A DNA stretch of 64,000 nucleotides from Methanolobus chelungpuianus (GCF_024500045.1 NZ_JTEO01000002.1:124001-188000), one strand, 5' to 3'; shown: positions 20,027 to 29,552, numbered from the stretch's first letter. The notes: a model not told the origin generated them from the letters alone. A program made the numbers and translations.

Positions 20027-20070
20027 CGGGGCAAATGCCCCGTCACACATCAGGGCCTATACGGGGCCCT
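20027..20070. terminator. Two tandem hairpins between convergent genes
   Basis: CGGGGC-AAAT-GCCCCG (20027-20042) and AGGGCC-N7-GGCCCT (20052-20070) lie between the ends of the winged-helix gene and gatB. They could end or protect transcripts from both sides. Confidence 0.55.
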
Positions 20071-20076
20071 TAGCAG

Positions 20077-21501
20077 TTATTTGCTAATCCTTGCAAGCAC
20101 TCTCTCCCTGGCCTCGCGGGCATCGGCGCGTCCTTTTGTCTTTTGCATGACCTTGCCCACGATGAAGTTGAGGGATTTTTCCTTGCCTGCGAGGTAATCC
20201 GCCACAGCTTCAGGACTCTCGGCAACTGCCTCTTCCACCGCCTTTGCGACAATATCGTCCTCGACCTTTAGCAGGCCCTTTGACACTACTATGTCCTGAG
20301 GTCTGCCGCCTTCGTCAAGGACCGTGCGGATGATCTGGACACCGCTCTGTTCTGTGATCTTATCCTCTTTGACCAGGCCGATGACTGTAACAATGTCCTC
20401 CACCGTGAACGCATCAATTCCAATATCACGGTAGTTGAGCTCTCCCTTGAGGATATCTGCGACCCACACTGCAGCAGTCTTCGGGTCTACCTGTGATGCA
20501 ACCTCCTCGTAGAAGTTGGCAACCCTGATCTCTGTGGTCAGCGCCCTGGCGTGCATGTCCGCAATCCCGTACTGGCTGATGAAGCGCTCACGCTTTGCAT
20601 CGGGAAGTTCCGGCAGCGCCTTGAGTATCCCGGGTACCCTGTCGGCAACCCTCATGGGCACGAGGTCAGGCTCGGGGAAGTAGCGGTAATCGTGCTCTTC
20701 TTCCTTGGTACGCATGGAAATGGTGACACCTCTCGCCTCATCGAAATGCCTGGTTTCCAGGACGATCTTCCCCCCACGGCGCACATGGTTCTTCTGTCTC
20801 ATTATCTCGTAGAGCAGGGCTCTCTCGGCACCTTTGAACGAGGATATGTTCTTGACCTCGACACGCTCGCCGTTGAAGACGGAAACGTTGGCATCCACCC
20901 TCATAGCACCTTCCAGGTCGCCGTTGAAGACATCCAGGTAATCCAGTATGCTCCTGAGCTTGTCCAGGTAACGCCTGGCCTCCTTCGGGCTTCTCATGTC
21001 AGGCTCGCTGACGATCTCGATAAGCGTCATACCCGAACGGTTGTAGTTGATGAGCGTACCCTTGGACTTCTCTATAGTACCGATATGCTGCAGCCTGCCG
21101 GGATCCTCTTCCATGTGGGCGCGGGTAACCCTGATGATGCGTTCCCCGTCCTCTCCCTCGATGACGATCTTTCCCCTGCTTGCTATGGGGTAATCGTACT
21201 GCGTGGTCTGGAAGCCCTTTGGCAGGTCAGGATAGTAATAATTCTTCCTGTGGAACTGTGTCTGCCCCACTATCTCACAGTTGAGAGCGAGTCCGATCTT
21301 GATGGCAAACTCGACTGCCCTTTCGTTGATCACGGGCAATGATCCCGGAAGTCCCAGGCATACGGGGCATACGTGGGTGTTGGGCTCGTCGTTGTGATAG
21401 TCTGTAGAGCAGCCGCAGAAGAGCTTTGTGTTGAGCCTGTTAAGCTGGACGTGCACCTCAAGTCCTATCTTTACTCCGTCGGGGTTCTCGTATACCATCA
21501 T
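20077..21501 (-). CDS. gatB: Aspartyl/glutamyl-tRNA amidotransferase subunit B
   Basis: 474 residues. GatB features are IGLEVHVQLN at the start, zinc cysteines in FCGCSTDY and CPVCLGLPG, HRKNYYYPDLPKG, and VNYNRSG-type INYNRSGMTLIEIV. The C-terminal helical YqeY-like domain runs to residue 474. GatCAB amidates Glu-tRNA(Gln) or Asp-tRNA(Asn). The start codon overlaps the gatA stop, with GGGAGGTG upstream. Last gene of gatC-gatA-gatB. Confidence 0.96.
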   Translation of the reverse strand: MMVYENPDGVKIGLEVHVQLNRLNTKLFCGCSTDYHNDEPNTHVCPVCLGLPGSLPVINERAVEFAIKIGLALNCEIVGQTQFHRKNYYYPDLPKGFQTTQYDYPIASRGKIVIEGEDGERIIRVTRAHMEEDPGRLQHIGTIEKSKGTLINYNRSGMTLIEIVSEPDMRSPKEARRYLDKLRSILDYLDVFNGDLEGAMRVDANVSVFNGERVEVKNISSFKGAERALLYEIMRQKNHVRRGGKIVLETRHFDEARGVTISMRTKEEEHDYRYFPEPDLVPMRVADRVPGILKALPELPDAKRERFISQYGIADMHARALTTEIRVANFYEEVASQVDPKTAAVWVADILKGELNYRDIGIDAFTVEDIVTVIGLVKEDKITEQSGVQIIRTVLDEGGRPQDIVVSKGLLKVEDDIVAKAVEEAVAESPEAVADYLAGKEKSLNFIVGKVMQKTKGRADAREARERVLARISK

Positions 21502-22928
21502 GCCACCTCCCCTGGTCTTACTTTGTGATGACCGGTGTTCTGCTCGAAACTGTATGCAGCGCGCAGAATGGTGTTCTCGTCAAAGGGCTTTCCCATTATC
21601 TGCAAACCCACGGGCATCCCGCCTGAGAATCCGCAGGGTACGGATATGGAAGGCACGCCTGCGAGGTTAATGGGGACCGTGTTCACGTCCGCAAGGTATA
21701 GTGAGAGCGGGTCGTCTATCTTCTCACCTATCTTAAAGGCCGGTGTGGGCATGGTGGGCGCCATGAGCACGTCCACATCAGTGAATGCCCGGTCGAAGTC
21801 CTGCTTGACAAGGGTCCTGACCTTGAGTGCCTTGAGGTAGTACTTGTCGTGGTATCCTGCTGACAGTGCATATGTACCAAGCAGTATCCTGCGCTTGACC
21901 TCGGCGCCGAATCCTTCTGCCCTGGTCTTTGAGGCCATTGTATGCCAGTTCTCTCCCTCTTCTGCCCTGAGACCGTATCTTGTGCCGTCAAAGCGCGCAA
22001 GGTTGGATGATGCTTCGCTCATGGCGATAATATAGTAGGAGGCCAGCGCATATCTGGTGTGGGGCATCGAGACTTTTTTCCAGGAAGCTCCCATCTCCTC
22101 ATACTTGCCTATGGCATCCCAAACGGCCTTCTCGACATTCTTATCGATACCCTCGCCGAAATATTCCTCGGGCACGCCTATCTTCAGGCCCTTCACATCA
22201 TCTTTCAGGGCATCACTGTAGGTGTTCTTCCTGTTGATGGATGTACTGTCACGTGAGTCATAGCCGCCGATTACATCCATGAGAGTGGCGATATCGGTGA
22301 CTGTGGTAGCCATCGGCCCTATCTGCTCAAGGGAATTGGCATAGGATATCAGCCCGAATCTTGAGACCACGCCGTATGTGGGTTTCAGCCCGACCACACC
22401 GCAGAAGGCTGCGGGACATCTGACAGATCCGCCGGTGTCAGAACCAAGGGACACGGGAGCCTCACCTGCCGCAACGACTGCAGCACTGCCTCCGGATGAT
22501 CCTCCGGGAACCCTTTCCGTATCCCAGGGATTGAGCGTGGGTCCGTAATGACTGGACTCGGTGGATGTGCCCATGGCAAACTCGTCCATATTGGTCTTTC
22601 CGAGGATGACGGCACCTGCCGCCTTGAGCTTCTCTATAACGTGCGCATCGTAGGGCGGCACGTAGCCCTGCAGTATCTTTGATGAGCAGGTTGTGGACAG
22701 TCCTTTGGTGGATATGTTGTCCTTGATGGCAACAGGTACTCCTGCCAGCGGTCCCTTGTGCCCGCCTGCATCTATCTCCCGGGCAGCCTTCAGCGCCTTG
22801 TCCCATATGGCCACAAAGCCGTTGATCCTGCTTTCTTCTATTGTTTCAAGGTATGAGGCGGTCACTTCCTCCGCAGAGCTTGCCGCTATCTGCTGCTTAA
22901 CGCCTGAAATGTCTTTCCATGATGCCAT
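21498..22928 (-). CDS. gatA: Aspartyl/glutamyl-tRNA amidotransferase subunit A
   Basis: 476 residues, an amidase-signature protein. The catalytic lysine is in PVAIKDNIS, and the cis-serine and nucleophilic serine in PGGSSGGSAAVVAAG and GSDTGGSVRCPAA. It releases ammonia from glutamine for transfer by GatB. GAGGT precedes the start. It follows gatC by 9 nt and overlaps gatB by 4 nt, fitting equal synthesis of the three subunits. Confidence 0.97.
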   Translation of the reverse strand: MASWKDISGVKQQIAASSAEEVTASYLETIEESRINGFVAIWDKALKAAREIDAGGHKGPLAGVPVAIKDNISTKGLSTTCSSKILQGYVPPYDAHVIEKLKAAGAVILGKTNMDEFAMGTSTESSHYGPTLNPWDTERVPGGSSGGSAAVVAAGEAPVSLGSDTGGSVRCPAAFCGVVGLKPTYGVVSRFGLISYANSLEQIGPMATTVTDIATLMDVIGGYDSRDSTSINRKNTYSDALKDDVKGLKIGVPEEYFGEGIDKNVEKAVWDAIGKYEEMGASWKKVSMPHTRYALASYYIIAMSEASSNLARFDGTRYGLRAEEGENWHTMASKTRAEGFGAEVKRRILLGTYALSAGYHDKYYLKALKVRTLVKQDFDRAFTDVDVLMAPTMPTPAFKIGEKIDDPLSLYLADVNTVPINLAGVPSISVPCGFSGGMPVGLQIMGKPFDENTILRAAYSFEQNTGHHKVRPGEVA

Positions 22929-22937
22929 GTGCGTACC

Positions 22938-23219
22938 TCACATTATCCTCGGCGCCTTGAAGTTACCTTCCTGCTTGTGCCCGGTGTTTGCGAGCACAAC
23001 GTCCTGTGGCATGGATTCCCGCACCTCGTCCTTCCTGAAGACGTTCACAATATCCATCACATGATATGTGGGGGCCACGCCCTGCGTATCGACTTCGTCA
23101 AGCTGCCCGAAATAGTCCAGCACAGAGTTAAGCTTCTCTGCGTATGCATCGGATTCCTTCTCTTCGATCTCGATACGTGCGAGCCAGCCTATATGTCCGA
23201 CCTTCTCTTTAGTGATCAT
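22938..23219 (-). CDS. gatC: Aspartyl/glutamyl-tRNA amidotransferase subunit C
   Basis: 93 residues, matching the usual GatC size. The opening helix ITKEKVGHIGWLARIEIEEKE and the middle LNSVLDYFGQLDEVDTQGV are the family hallmarks. It wraps between GatA and GatB as an assembly factor. GAGGAA stands before the ATG, and a minus-strand TATA (GGTTAAATAG) lies near 23260. First gene of the gat operon. Confidence 0.93.
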   Translation of the reverse strand: MITKEKVGHIGWLARIEIEEKESDAYAEKLNSVLDYFGQLDEVDTQGVAPTYHVMDIVNVFRKDEVRESMPQDVVLANTGHKQEGNFKAPRIM

Positions 23220-23435
23220 CGCAAGTTCCTCGTATATGAAAAGATAGTTTTATGTCTCTATTTAACCTTAGAAAAGCAAACGATTATATTAAAAATGTTG
23301 GTTTAAACAGTGACCATATTTTGTTTTATCCTTCCATGCCACTCCATGCATACTCTATTTTCTCCCTTTGATTACAGGCCTGTACGGATATAATGGTCAT
23401 AACACATTTATCCTGAAGGCACAACACTACAGTTT

Positions 23436-24746
23436 ATGTCCGATCCCAGTTACATCCGCACAACTCTTGATGAATGGGTTGCAAAAGAGGCAATACCGTT
23501 CTCTGTAGACTTGCCGGGCAGTTTCAGCACTGCCGTCGACAAGATGATCGCCTCTCTTGGAGAGAGGATGGAGCTGCTCGGCCTGGGAGAGGCGCTTCAT
23601 GGCGGGGAGGATATCCTGGAACTCCGCAACCGGTTATTCCAGTACCTGGCAGAGGCGCATGGTTACAGTGCCATTGCCATGGAAAGTAGTTTCCCCAGGG
23701 GTTTCATCGTGAACGAGTATATCGCCGGCCGCGGTCCTGCGTGTTACGATGAGGTACAGGAAGCCGGTTTCAGTCATGGTTTTGGCCGGCTGGAGGCCAA
23801 CCGGGAGCTTGTGGAGTGGATGCGGGGCTATAATGCTGATCCGTCTCACGCTGTCAAACTCCGGTTCTACGGCTTTGACAGCCCCACCGAAATGATGTAC
23901 GCGGACAGCCCGGGACATCTCCTGCGCTTTGTTCTCGATTACCTTGCTTCGGTTGACGTTGCAGGTGCAAATGAAAGCCGGGAGCGCATAGGCCAGTTGC
24001 TCGGTCCGGATGCCCGATGGGAGAATACTGCCGCGGCAATGGACCCCACGCAATCTGTGGGTCTGTCACCGGCCGCAACAGCGCTAAGGATCGAGACCGA
24101 GGATCTTATCTCGGAGCTGAGTGAACGGCGTCCCGAACTGATATCCAAAAGCGGGGAGAGCCGCTACACTGAGGTGGTGCAATACGCCACTATGGCCCGG
24201 AAATTGCTGAACTATCATGCAGTGATGGCCCGGGAGTCACCAGACAGGCTGCTCAGGCTTCTTGGAATCCGCGATGCGATGATGGCGGACACTCTGGAGT
24301 ATATAGTATCAAGGGAGCATGGCCGGGGAAAAGTGCTGGCCTTTGCCCACAACAGCCACCTGCAGCGCGGAAAGGCCCATATGCAGCTAGGACCTTACTC
24401 ACTGGCATGGTGGCCTGCAGGATCTCACCTGGATGTGATGTTCGGTCCGCGCTACGCCGTTATCGGCTCAGGGGTTGGCATATCTGCTGCCAACGGTATC
24501 GGCAGGCCCGAGGCCGGTACTCTGGAAGCACGTCTGACAGCTGCTCCCGGACCTGTGCGTTTCATTCCCACCCGCAGAGGACAGGGTCTTGCGGACCGGG
24601 AAACTGAGTCTCTTCCGATCCGCACAGGCAGTATGAAGAACCCAACCTACTTCGCACTGACTCCCGGGACCATCAAGGATTTTGACTGGCTCGCTGTCCT
24701 GGATTCAACGGCATACAGCCGTGGTGGACCACCGTTGCAATATTAA
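23436..24746 (+). CDS. Erythromycin-esterase family hydrolase homologue
   Basis: 436 residues. Family motifs are LLGLGEALHGGEDILELRN near residue 50, IAMESSFPRG near 80, and the late histidine motif FAHNSHLQRGK near 290. These supply the His/Glu residues of the EreA/EreB/ChaN-like fold. It could hydrolyse macrolide-like lactones, but distant homologues act on other esters, so the substrate is open. The coding strand looks GC-richer than its neighbours, which hints at lateral transfer. A TATA-like CATTTATCC about 30 nt before the ATG and no ribosome site suggest a leaderless mRNA. Confidence 0.8.
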   Translation: MSDPSYIRTTLDEWVAKEAIPFSVDLPGSFSTAVDKMIASLGERMELLGLGEALHGGEDILELRNRLFQYLAEAHGYSAIAMESSFPRGFIVNEYIAGRGPACYDEVQEAGFSHGFGRLEANRELVEWMRGYNADPSHAVKLRFYGFDSPTEMMYADSPGHLLRFVLDYLASVDVAGANESRERIGQLLGPDARWENTAAAMDPTQSVGLSPAATALRIETEDLISELSERRPELISKSGESRYTEVVQYATMARKLLNYHAVMARESPDRLLRLLGIRDAMMADTLEYIVSREHGRGKVLAFAHNSHLQRGKAHMQLGPYSLAWWPAGSHLDVMFGPRYAVIGSGVGISAANGIGRPEAGTLEARLTAAPGPVRFIPTRRGQGLADRETESLPIRTGSMKNPTYFALTPGTIKDFDWLAVLDSTAYSRGGPPLQY

Positions 24747-24849
24747 TTATATAATATCAGTCTTATTAGCATGATACAGACACAGACATCCGTTACATTG
24801 GACCTGCAGATGTAGAACAACTGCCTTTATAGTGACAAAAACAAAAACC

Positions 24850-24888
24850 ATGAGGAGATCAGTATTATCGATAAGGGCAGGTTTATGA
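24850..24888 (+). other. 12-codon leader ORF overlapping the next start (ATGA)
   Basis: MRRSVLSIRAGL, whose TGA overlaps the ATG of the following gene. A TATA-like CTTTATAGT at 24824-24832 would start transcription almost on this ATG, making it the first codon of a leaderless mRNA. Possible translational coupling. Confidence 0.3.
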
Positions 24889-25982
24889 GATTCATACATG
24901 AAAGGGACAATTACATCAAAGGCTTACCTGATGTTGAAAAGAAAGCATTTGTCGCATCAATAGAGAAGCTTAAAGACAGCAAGGACAAGGTTGAAAGGCT
25001 GTTGTTGAAGAAGGGATCTAGTAAAGGTGTCGATGAGATCCTTTTATCCTTCGAGGACCTTCCCCTTTTCGGAAAAGAGTACTGGTTCATGAAGTTCACG
25101 GCCAACGATGGCTCACGATCCCAGTTCTTCCTCATGTTCGGCAGGTCTGCGGGGGATATAGAGGTAAACGGCAGGTATGTGGAGACCAGCCGGGTGATCG
25201 ACAGCAGAACAGAAGGATACTGTGTCTGCTGGGGCTATGATGATGTTCAGAGAAAGTTTACCGATCATTTTGGGACCATAGAGATGAAAAATGACGGAGT
25301 GATATGTTCCACTGAAGACATCCAGGCAGATTTCCACGGCTCCTTCCCGGAATACACTCTGGACATATCAGACGGTGACAGGGATATTTGCAGCCTGCAC
25401 ATAACAGAGCCTTCAGATGATGAGAATTATAACACGGAGCTGACAGAGAACTTCAAGGGCCTGTTCGGGTACAGGCTGGCCAACCTTTATTTCGATTTCA
25501 GGGGTACCTTGCTTGAGAGGGACTTCTCAGGCAAGTGCTATGTCCAGAAAGTGATAGTCGTCGGTCCCCTGCTCCCCTGGAAGTGGTCGAGGATCATTTT
25601 CAGGAACGGGTCTGTCCTGACATACTATATCCCGAATATTGAGATAGCCGGACTGGAATACAATATACGCAACTTCATGAGCTTTTACGATGCCTCGACC
25701 GGAGAGATGCACTATTTCAGAAAGGCCAGGGTGCGCGAGTACCCTTCTGAGAGAGGGGATAAAAGGTGGGTTATCAGTTCCGAGGACAACAGGGTATTCG
25801 TAGTGACAAAAAGCTACTGCAGTGAGTCTTTCAATTTTACGAGGAACTTCAATTTCAGTTATATCGAGAATCTCGTGGATGTAATGGACCTGAAGATCGA
25901 AACCGACGACAAGGTCATAACACTGGAAGAGACCGGCAGCGGACTCGGGATGGTCGAGGATACGTCCGGATTTGTAATTTAA
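24885..25982 (+). CDS. Hypothetical protein of 365 residues
   Basis: I do not recognise this protein with confidence. The first 55 residues are helical and charged. The remainder is rich in beta strands with aromatic residues, such as GKEYWFMKFTANDGSRSQF, LFGYRLANLYFDFRG and PLLPWKWSRIIFRNGS. The W-x-W-x-x-I-x-F-x-x-G pattern faintly recalls the lipocalin-like CrtC/AttH hydratase fold, which is a guess. No signal peptide or membrane segment. GGCAGG stands a few bases before the ATG, and a short leader ORF overlaps it. A methyltransferase gene follows after 53 nt. Confidence 0.75.
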   Translation: MRFIHERDNYIKGLPDVEKKAFVASIEKLKDSKDKVERLLLKKGSSKGVDEILLSFEDLPLFGKEYWFMKFTANDGSRSQFFLMFGRSAGDIEVNGRYVETSRVIDSRTEGYCVCWGYDDVQRKFTDHFGTIEMKNDGVICSTEDIQADFHGSFPEYTLDISDGDRDICSLHITEPSDDENYNTELTENFKGLFGYRLANLYFDFRGTLLERDFSGKCYVQKVIVVGPLLPWKWSRIIFRNGSVLTYYIPNIEIAGLEYNIRNFMSFYDASTGEMHYFRKARVREYPSERGDKRWVISSEDNRVFVVTKSYCSESFNFTRNFNFSYIENLVDVMDLKIETDDKVITLEETGSGLGMVEDTSGFVI

Positions 25983-26035
25983 TATGTTAAGAGCCTGATA
26001 GATTCTATAATGATAAAAGGAGTTTCCAACAGAGG

Positions 26036-26725
26036 ATGAGCAGGCAAATAACCCCCTGGTCCTGCCTTAAGGGGAAGGATATCCCGGCAACCATTGAGCT
26101 GGACAGTGTCATTTACGGGTATGCTTATCCCGGCTGCCGCATCCTCGATATCGGGTGCGGTACAGGCAAGGCCAGCATTCCGATGGCATCACACGGCTTT
26201 TCAGTAACGGGCATTGATATTAATCAGGAGGCTCTGAGGATTGCCAGTTCATCTTCCAGATCTTCCTGTCCAGCCAGCATACCTTTATTTGTCCATGCTG
26301 ATGCCACAAGCATGCCTTTTCCGGATGGATCCTTCGATCTTGCCTTAATGCAGGCCTTCCTGACCACAATAAGCACAAGAGAAGACCGTGCCACCATTGT
26401 AAAGGAAACATGCAGGGTACTGAAACCAGGCGGCCACCTGTACCTTGCCGATTTCGGGCAGACCTGGCACTCAGGGATATATCGCGAGCGTTACATCCAT
26501 GACCTGCCGGTGACGAAGGAGGATGGGTCCATCATTGCCTATGATCCTGAGACCGGGGAAGTGGCTTACATCGCCCATCATTTCACTGAAAAGGAGCTGG
26601 TTTTCCTGCTGCTTGAGAACGGTTTTGAGATAGGTTTCTTCAGGAATGAAGAATTTATGACCAGAACCGGTAACAAAATCAACGGCTTTGTGTTAGTGGG
26701 AGTAAAGATTGGTGACCGCACCTGA
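26036..26725 (+). CDS. Class I SAM-dependent methyltransferase
   Basis: 229 residues. Motif I is [15 protein letters not shown] at about residue 37, motif II ends [11 protein letters not shown], and the later motifs [12 protein letters not shown] and [14 protein letters not shown] are clear. The C-terminal half has [19 protein letters not shown], typical of small-molecule methyltransferases. Substrate unknown. It follows the hypothetical 365-residue gene by 53 nt and may share its transcript. AAAGGAG and AGAGG lie upstream of the start. Confidence 0.88.
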   Translation: MSRQITPWSCLKGKDIPATIELDSVIYGYAYPGCRILDIGCGTGKASIPMASHGFSVTGIDINQEALRIASSSSRSSCPASIPLFVHADATSMPFPDGSFDLALMQAFLTTISTREDRATIVKETCRVLKPGGHLYLADFGQTWHSGIYRERYIHDLPVTKEDGSIIAYDPETGEVAYIAHHFTEKELVFLLLENGFEIGFFRNEEFMTRTGNKINGFVLVGVKIGDRT

Positions 26726-26761
26726 AAATTATGCGTTTCGCAACATATCAGGTCCCCTGGA

Positions 26762-27367
26762 TCAAACGTCAGGCGGTAATCTCCACAGGTAGAGTGATGC
26801 CACCGACCCGTAAGGTGAATAGCGTTCCCTGTGCTCCTCGAACTGTTCCCTTGTTAATGTTTTCAGGCCGTAGAGCCTCATCATTCCCTGGCGTATGCCG
26901 TAATCTGTCCAGCTTACCACATCGGTGCGCTCCATGGAGAAAATGAGGAGCATCTCCGCAGTCCAGACCCCAATGCCGTTCATTGAGGACAGGCGCCTGA
27001 TGACTTCCCCGTCGGGGAGTTCGTGCAGTTCTGACAGGTTCAGCTCCCCATTTACCACGGCCCTGGCAATCTCCTTGATAGAGAGCGCTTTGCGCATGGA
27101 TAATCCGCATTTCCGGATATCTTCGGCACTGGCTGAGTGGATTATCCCGGGCGTGATATCCCCAAAGTATCCACGCATTTTCCTCCAGATGCTTGAAGCC
27201 GCTTTGGTGGATATCTGCTGGGTGATGATACTCTTCACAAGGCCTGCGAACAGGTCGGGTACTACCTCGAATTCCAGCATCCCCACCCTGTCTATGACTG
27301 CGCCAAGTGCCTCATCCCTTTTCTTAAGATAATCCAGCTCCTTTTTTCCATACCTGAAGACCCGCAT
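26762..27367 (-). CDS. AlkA-like DNA-3-methyladenine glycosylase (HhH-GPD)
   Basis: 201 residues from the ATG at 27367, which has a strong GGGGAGGG site 5 nt upstream; the frame extends 22 codons further without a good site. The helix-hairpin-helix SSMNGIGVWTAEMLLIF and the following catalytic Asp in SWTDYGIRQGM are those of the HhH-GPD superfamily. The start of the glycosylase core is in FAGLVKSIITQQIS. It removes alkylated bases in base-excision repair. No Fe-S cysteines, so it is not the Nth type. Convergent with the methyltransferase gene. Confidence 0.9.
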   Translation of the reverse strand: MRVFRYGKKELDYLKKRDEALGAVIDRVGMLEFEVVPDLFAGLVKSIITQQISTKAASSIWRKMRGYFGDITPGIIHSASAEDIRKCGLSMRKALSIKEIARAVVNGELNLSELHELPDGEVIRRLSSMNGIGVWTAEMLLIFSMERTDVVSWTDYGIRQGMMRLYGLKTLTREQFEEHRERYSPYGSVASLYLWRLPPDV

Positions 27368-27686
27368 ACTTTCCCTCCCCCTCAGAAGTATTGGTGTATC
27401 TGTATTATGACTGTTTGACTTGGTCATTATCACTTGATGATCATCTATAATTTCATTTGACCATTTCCGGATGCATCTGAAATCATGAAGCAGAGTATCA
27501 TGGGGCGTCTCGCGCTCGTTAAGTTGTACTTAATTAAATATTTAGTCTTATTTTGATGTATGTTCTTAATACGAAATACATTTAAGTTATGATGCGTTTT
27601 CATAAATTACGTTTCCTGAATATGCAGTATAATTAAAGTGGTCTCATCAGCGACGAGCCACTTCAGTCAAAAATGGAGAATATATA

Positions 27687-28490
27687 ATGAGGAAGATCAT
27701 AGCCACCGGCAAAGGAGGAGCCGGAAAGACCACCGTCGTAGCCACCCTTTCACGCCTGCTTGCCCGGGAGGGATTCCGGGTGATGGTCATAGACACCGAC
27801 CCGAGCATGAACCTGGCAATGTCCCTGGGAGTGCCTTTTTCTACTGTCAGGACACTTGCGGAGGACAAGAAGGAGATACGCGAGCAGCTCTACGAGGATG
27901 ACTTTGACGAGGAAGGGGAAGGACACACCCACAGCTCGAACATAAACATCGACGCATTCCTTGAGAAATATCAGGTGACTGCGAAGGATGACGTGAAGGT
28001 CGTTGTCATGGGCACAATCTCGGAGGGCGGCGGCGGATGCATCTGCTCCTACATCTCCATTGTGAAGAGGCTCATCGATTATCTTGCGCTGTGGTCCGAC
28101 CAGTACGATATCGTAATAGTTGACTCACAGGCAGGCTCGGAGATATTGGGCCGGGGCCTGGCTGTGAACTACGACCACAACCTTGTGATCACCGAGTCCT
28201 TCCCCAAGTCCATGGAAGTTGCAAGGCACGTGCTCAAGCTGGCAAGGGATCTGAAGATAAGAAGGCAGCTGGTCGTTGTTAACAAGGTGCGCCAGGGGAA
28301 GGAGCTGGACCTGGTGGCAGATGAGCTCAGCCTCAACGGAGAGAGCATCTATCCTGTCAGGTATGACGAAAAGGTCATCGAAGCCGACAGGATGGGCAGC
28401 CTTATACTTGACATGGCGCCTGACTCCCTGGTCCTTGAGGATATAGGGGACATAATGAGAACGATACTGACAGATTATGAGAAGACTTAA
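27687..28490 (+). CDS. cooC: CooC-like ATPase for carbon monoxide dehydrogenase nickel insertion
   Basis: 267 residues of the MinD/SIMIBI class. The deviant Walker A GKGGAGKTT is at residues 8-16, the Walker A' VIDTDPSMN near 35, and the CxC pair GGGCICSY near 113, which in CooC binds Ni or Zn at the dimer interface. An acidic insert with a HTH pair (DFDEEGEGHTHSS) near residue 75 could bind metal. CooC loads nickel into the C-cluster of CO dehydrogenase at the cost of ATP. The CooT-like gene follows by 14 nt. Confidence 0.9.
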   Translation: MRKIIATGKGGAGKTTVVATLSRLLAREGFRVMVIDTDPSMNLAMSLGVPFSTVRTLAEDKKEIREQLYEDDFDEEGEGHTHSSNINIDAFLEKYQVTAKDDVKVVVMGTISEGGGGCICSYISIVKRLIDYLALWSDQYDIVIVDSQAGSEILGRGLAVNYDHNLVITESFPKSMEVARHVLKLARDLKIRRQLVVVNKVRQGKELDLVADELSLNGESIYPVRYDEKVIEADRMGSLILDMAPDSLVLEDIGDIMRTILTDYEKT

Positions 28491-28504
28491 AAGAGGATGC
28501 TGAT

Positions 28505-28705
28505 ATGTGCGATTTTACTGTCTACCTGGAAGAGAACGGCGAAAGGACCATCGTGGCAACGGACGTGATCAAGGCAAAGAAAAAGGACGGTACCGTCTTC
28601 CTCATGGATGCCATGGGAGATACAACCAGAATAGAGGCGGTGACTATCGAAATTGCCGATGCGATGATGCAGGAAATGGTGCTTAAAAAGGTCGAGTGCA
28701 ATTAA
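28505..28705 (+). CDS. cooT: CooT-family nickel-binding protein
   Basis: 66 residues beginning MCDFTVYLEENGE. The cysteine at position 2 and the small beta-rich fold (VFLMDAMGDTTRIEAVTIEIAD) match CooT, which binds Ni(II) through Cys2 in CODH maturation. GAGGATGCTGAT precedes the ATG. It is in the same operon as cooC, which supports the role. Confidence 0.87.
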   Translation: MCDFTVYLEENGERTIVATDVIKAKKKDGTVFLMDAMGDTTRIEAVTIEIADAMMQEMVLKKVECN

Positions 28706-28856
28706 GGTCCATTTTTATACGCCGGATGCTTCTATCTACACTTTTAAATTATTCCCTTTTATTCCCGTTTAAGTGATGCATCCATCTCAATATTTCAACT
28801 TTCCGTGCAGCCTCAGCTTCTGCGGAAGTGCAGCGCATGAAGGAAGAAAGGGGCCT

Positions 28857-29552
28857 TCAGATGCCTGCCTGCCTGTCCATATCCAGTAGCCCGTCCTTTA
28901 CCCATATTATCCTGTCTGCCTTCTCGCCTTCATCTTTCTCATGTGTGACCATTACTATGGTCTGCCCGATCTCCTCATTGAATCTCCGGAACAGGTTTAT
29001 AACATCTTCTGAAGATGCAGAATCAAGATTAGCTGTTGGCTCATCTGCAAAAAGTATCTTTGGCTTATTGATCAGCGCCCTTGCAATGGAAACTCTCTGC
29101 TGCTGGCCTCCGGAAAGCTCTGAAGGGTAATGATGCATCCTTTCCTCAAGCCCAACTGCGGTAAGGATGTCCTCTGCCATTTTCTCGTACTCTTCTCTTT
29201 TAACATTGCGTGCCATTGCAGTGATATATACATTTTCCATGGCAGTAAGTTCGGGTATCAGATTGTATGACTGGAAAACATAGCCCAGTTCATTGAGTCT
29301 GAATATGGTCCTCTCTTTTTCAGAGATATTGATAACATCGCTTCCGTCTATGGTTATACTTCCCCTTGTAGGCTTATCCAGCAGTCCCAGCTGGTGCAGC
29401 AGAGTGCTTTTGCCACTGCCGCTTTTCCCCATGATGGCAACAAACTCACCCTGTTCTATCTCAATACTGATATCCCGAAGAGCATATGTCTTAACAGCTC
29501 CTGAGATATAGACCCTTTCAAGATGTTCCGTCCTGATTATCGTTCTTTCCAT
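28857..29552 (-). CDS. ABC transporter ATPase (LolD/MacB type)
   Basis: 231 residues from the ATG at 29552, with GGAGG 6 nt upstream; the alternative GTG two codons earlier sits on the site itself. Walker A GKSGSGKST, Q-loop LGYVFQSYNLIPEL, signature LSGGQQQRV and Walker B ILFADEPTANLD are complete. It powers the FtsX-like permease encoded directly upstream. Together with the CARDB-like protein it forms a three-gene export or surface-maintenance system. Confidence 0.93.
   Translation of the reverse strand: MERTIIRTEHLERVYISGAVKTYALRDISIEIEQGEFVAIMGKSGSGKSTLLHQLGLLDKPTRGSITIDGSDVINISEKERTIFRLNELGYVFQSYNLIPELTAMENVYITAMARNVKREEYEKMAEDILTAVGLEERMHHYPSELSGGQQQRVSIARALINKPKILFADEPTANLDSASSEDVINLFRRFNEEIGQTIVMVTHEKDEGEKADRIIWVKDGLLDMDRQAGI

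Noticed and set aside
24719-24734. GGTGGTCC-type dyad near the end of the erythromycin-esterase gene as a terminator
   Set aside because: It lies upstream of the stop codon within coding sequence and is not followed by a T-run.
27519-27533. TTAAGT-TGT-ACTTAA dyad in the gap before cooC
   Set aside because: It is about 150 bp from the cooC start, AT-rich and short; no link to a promoter element could be shown.
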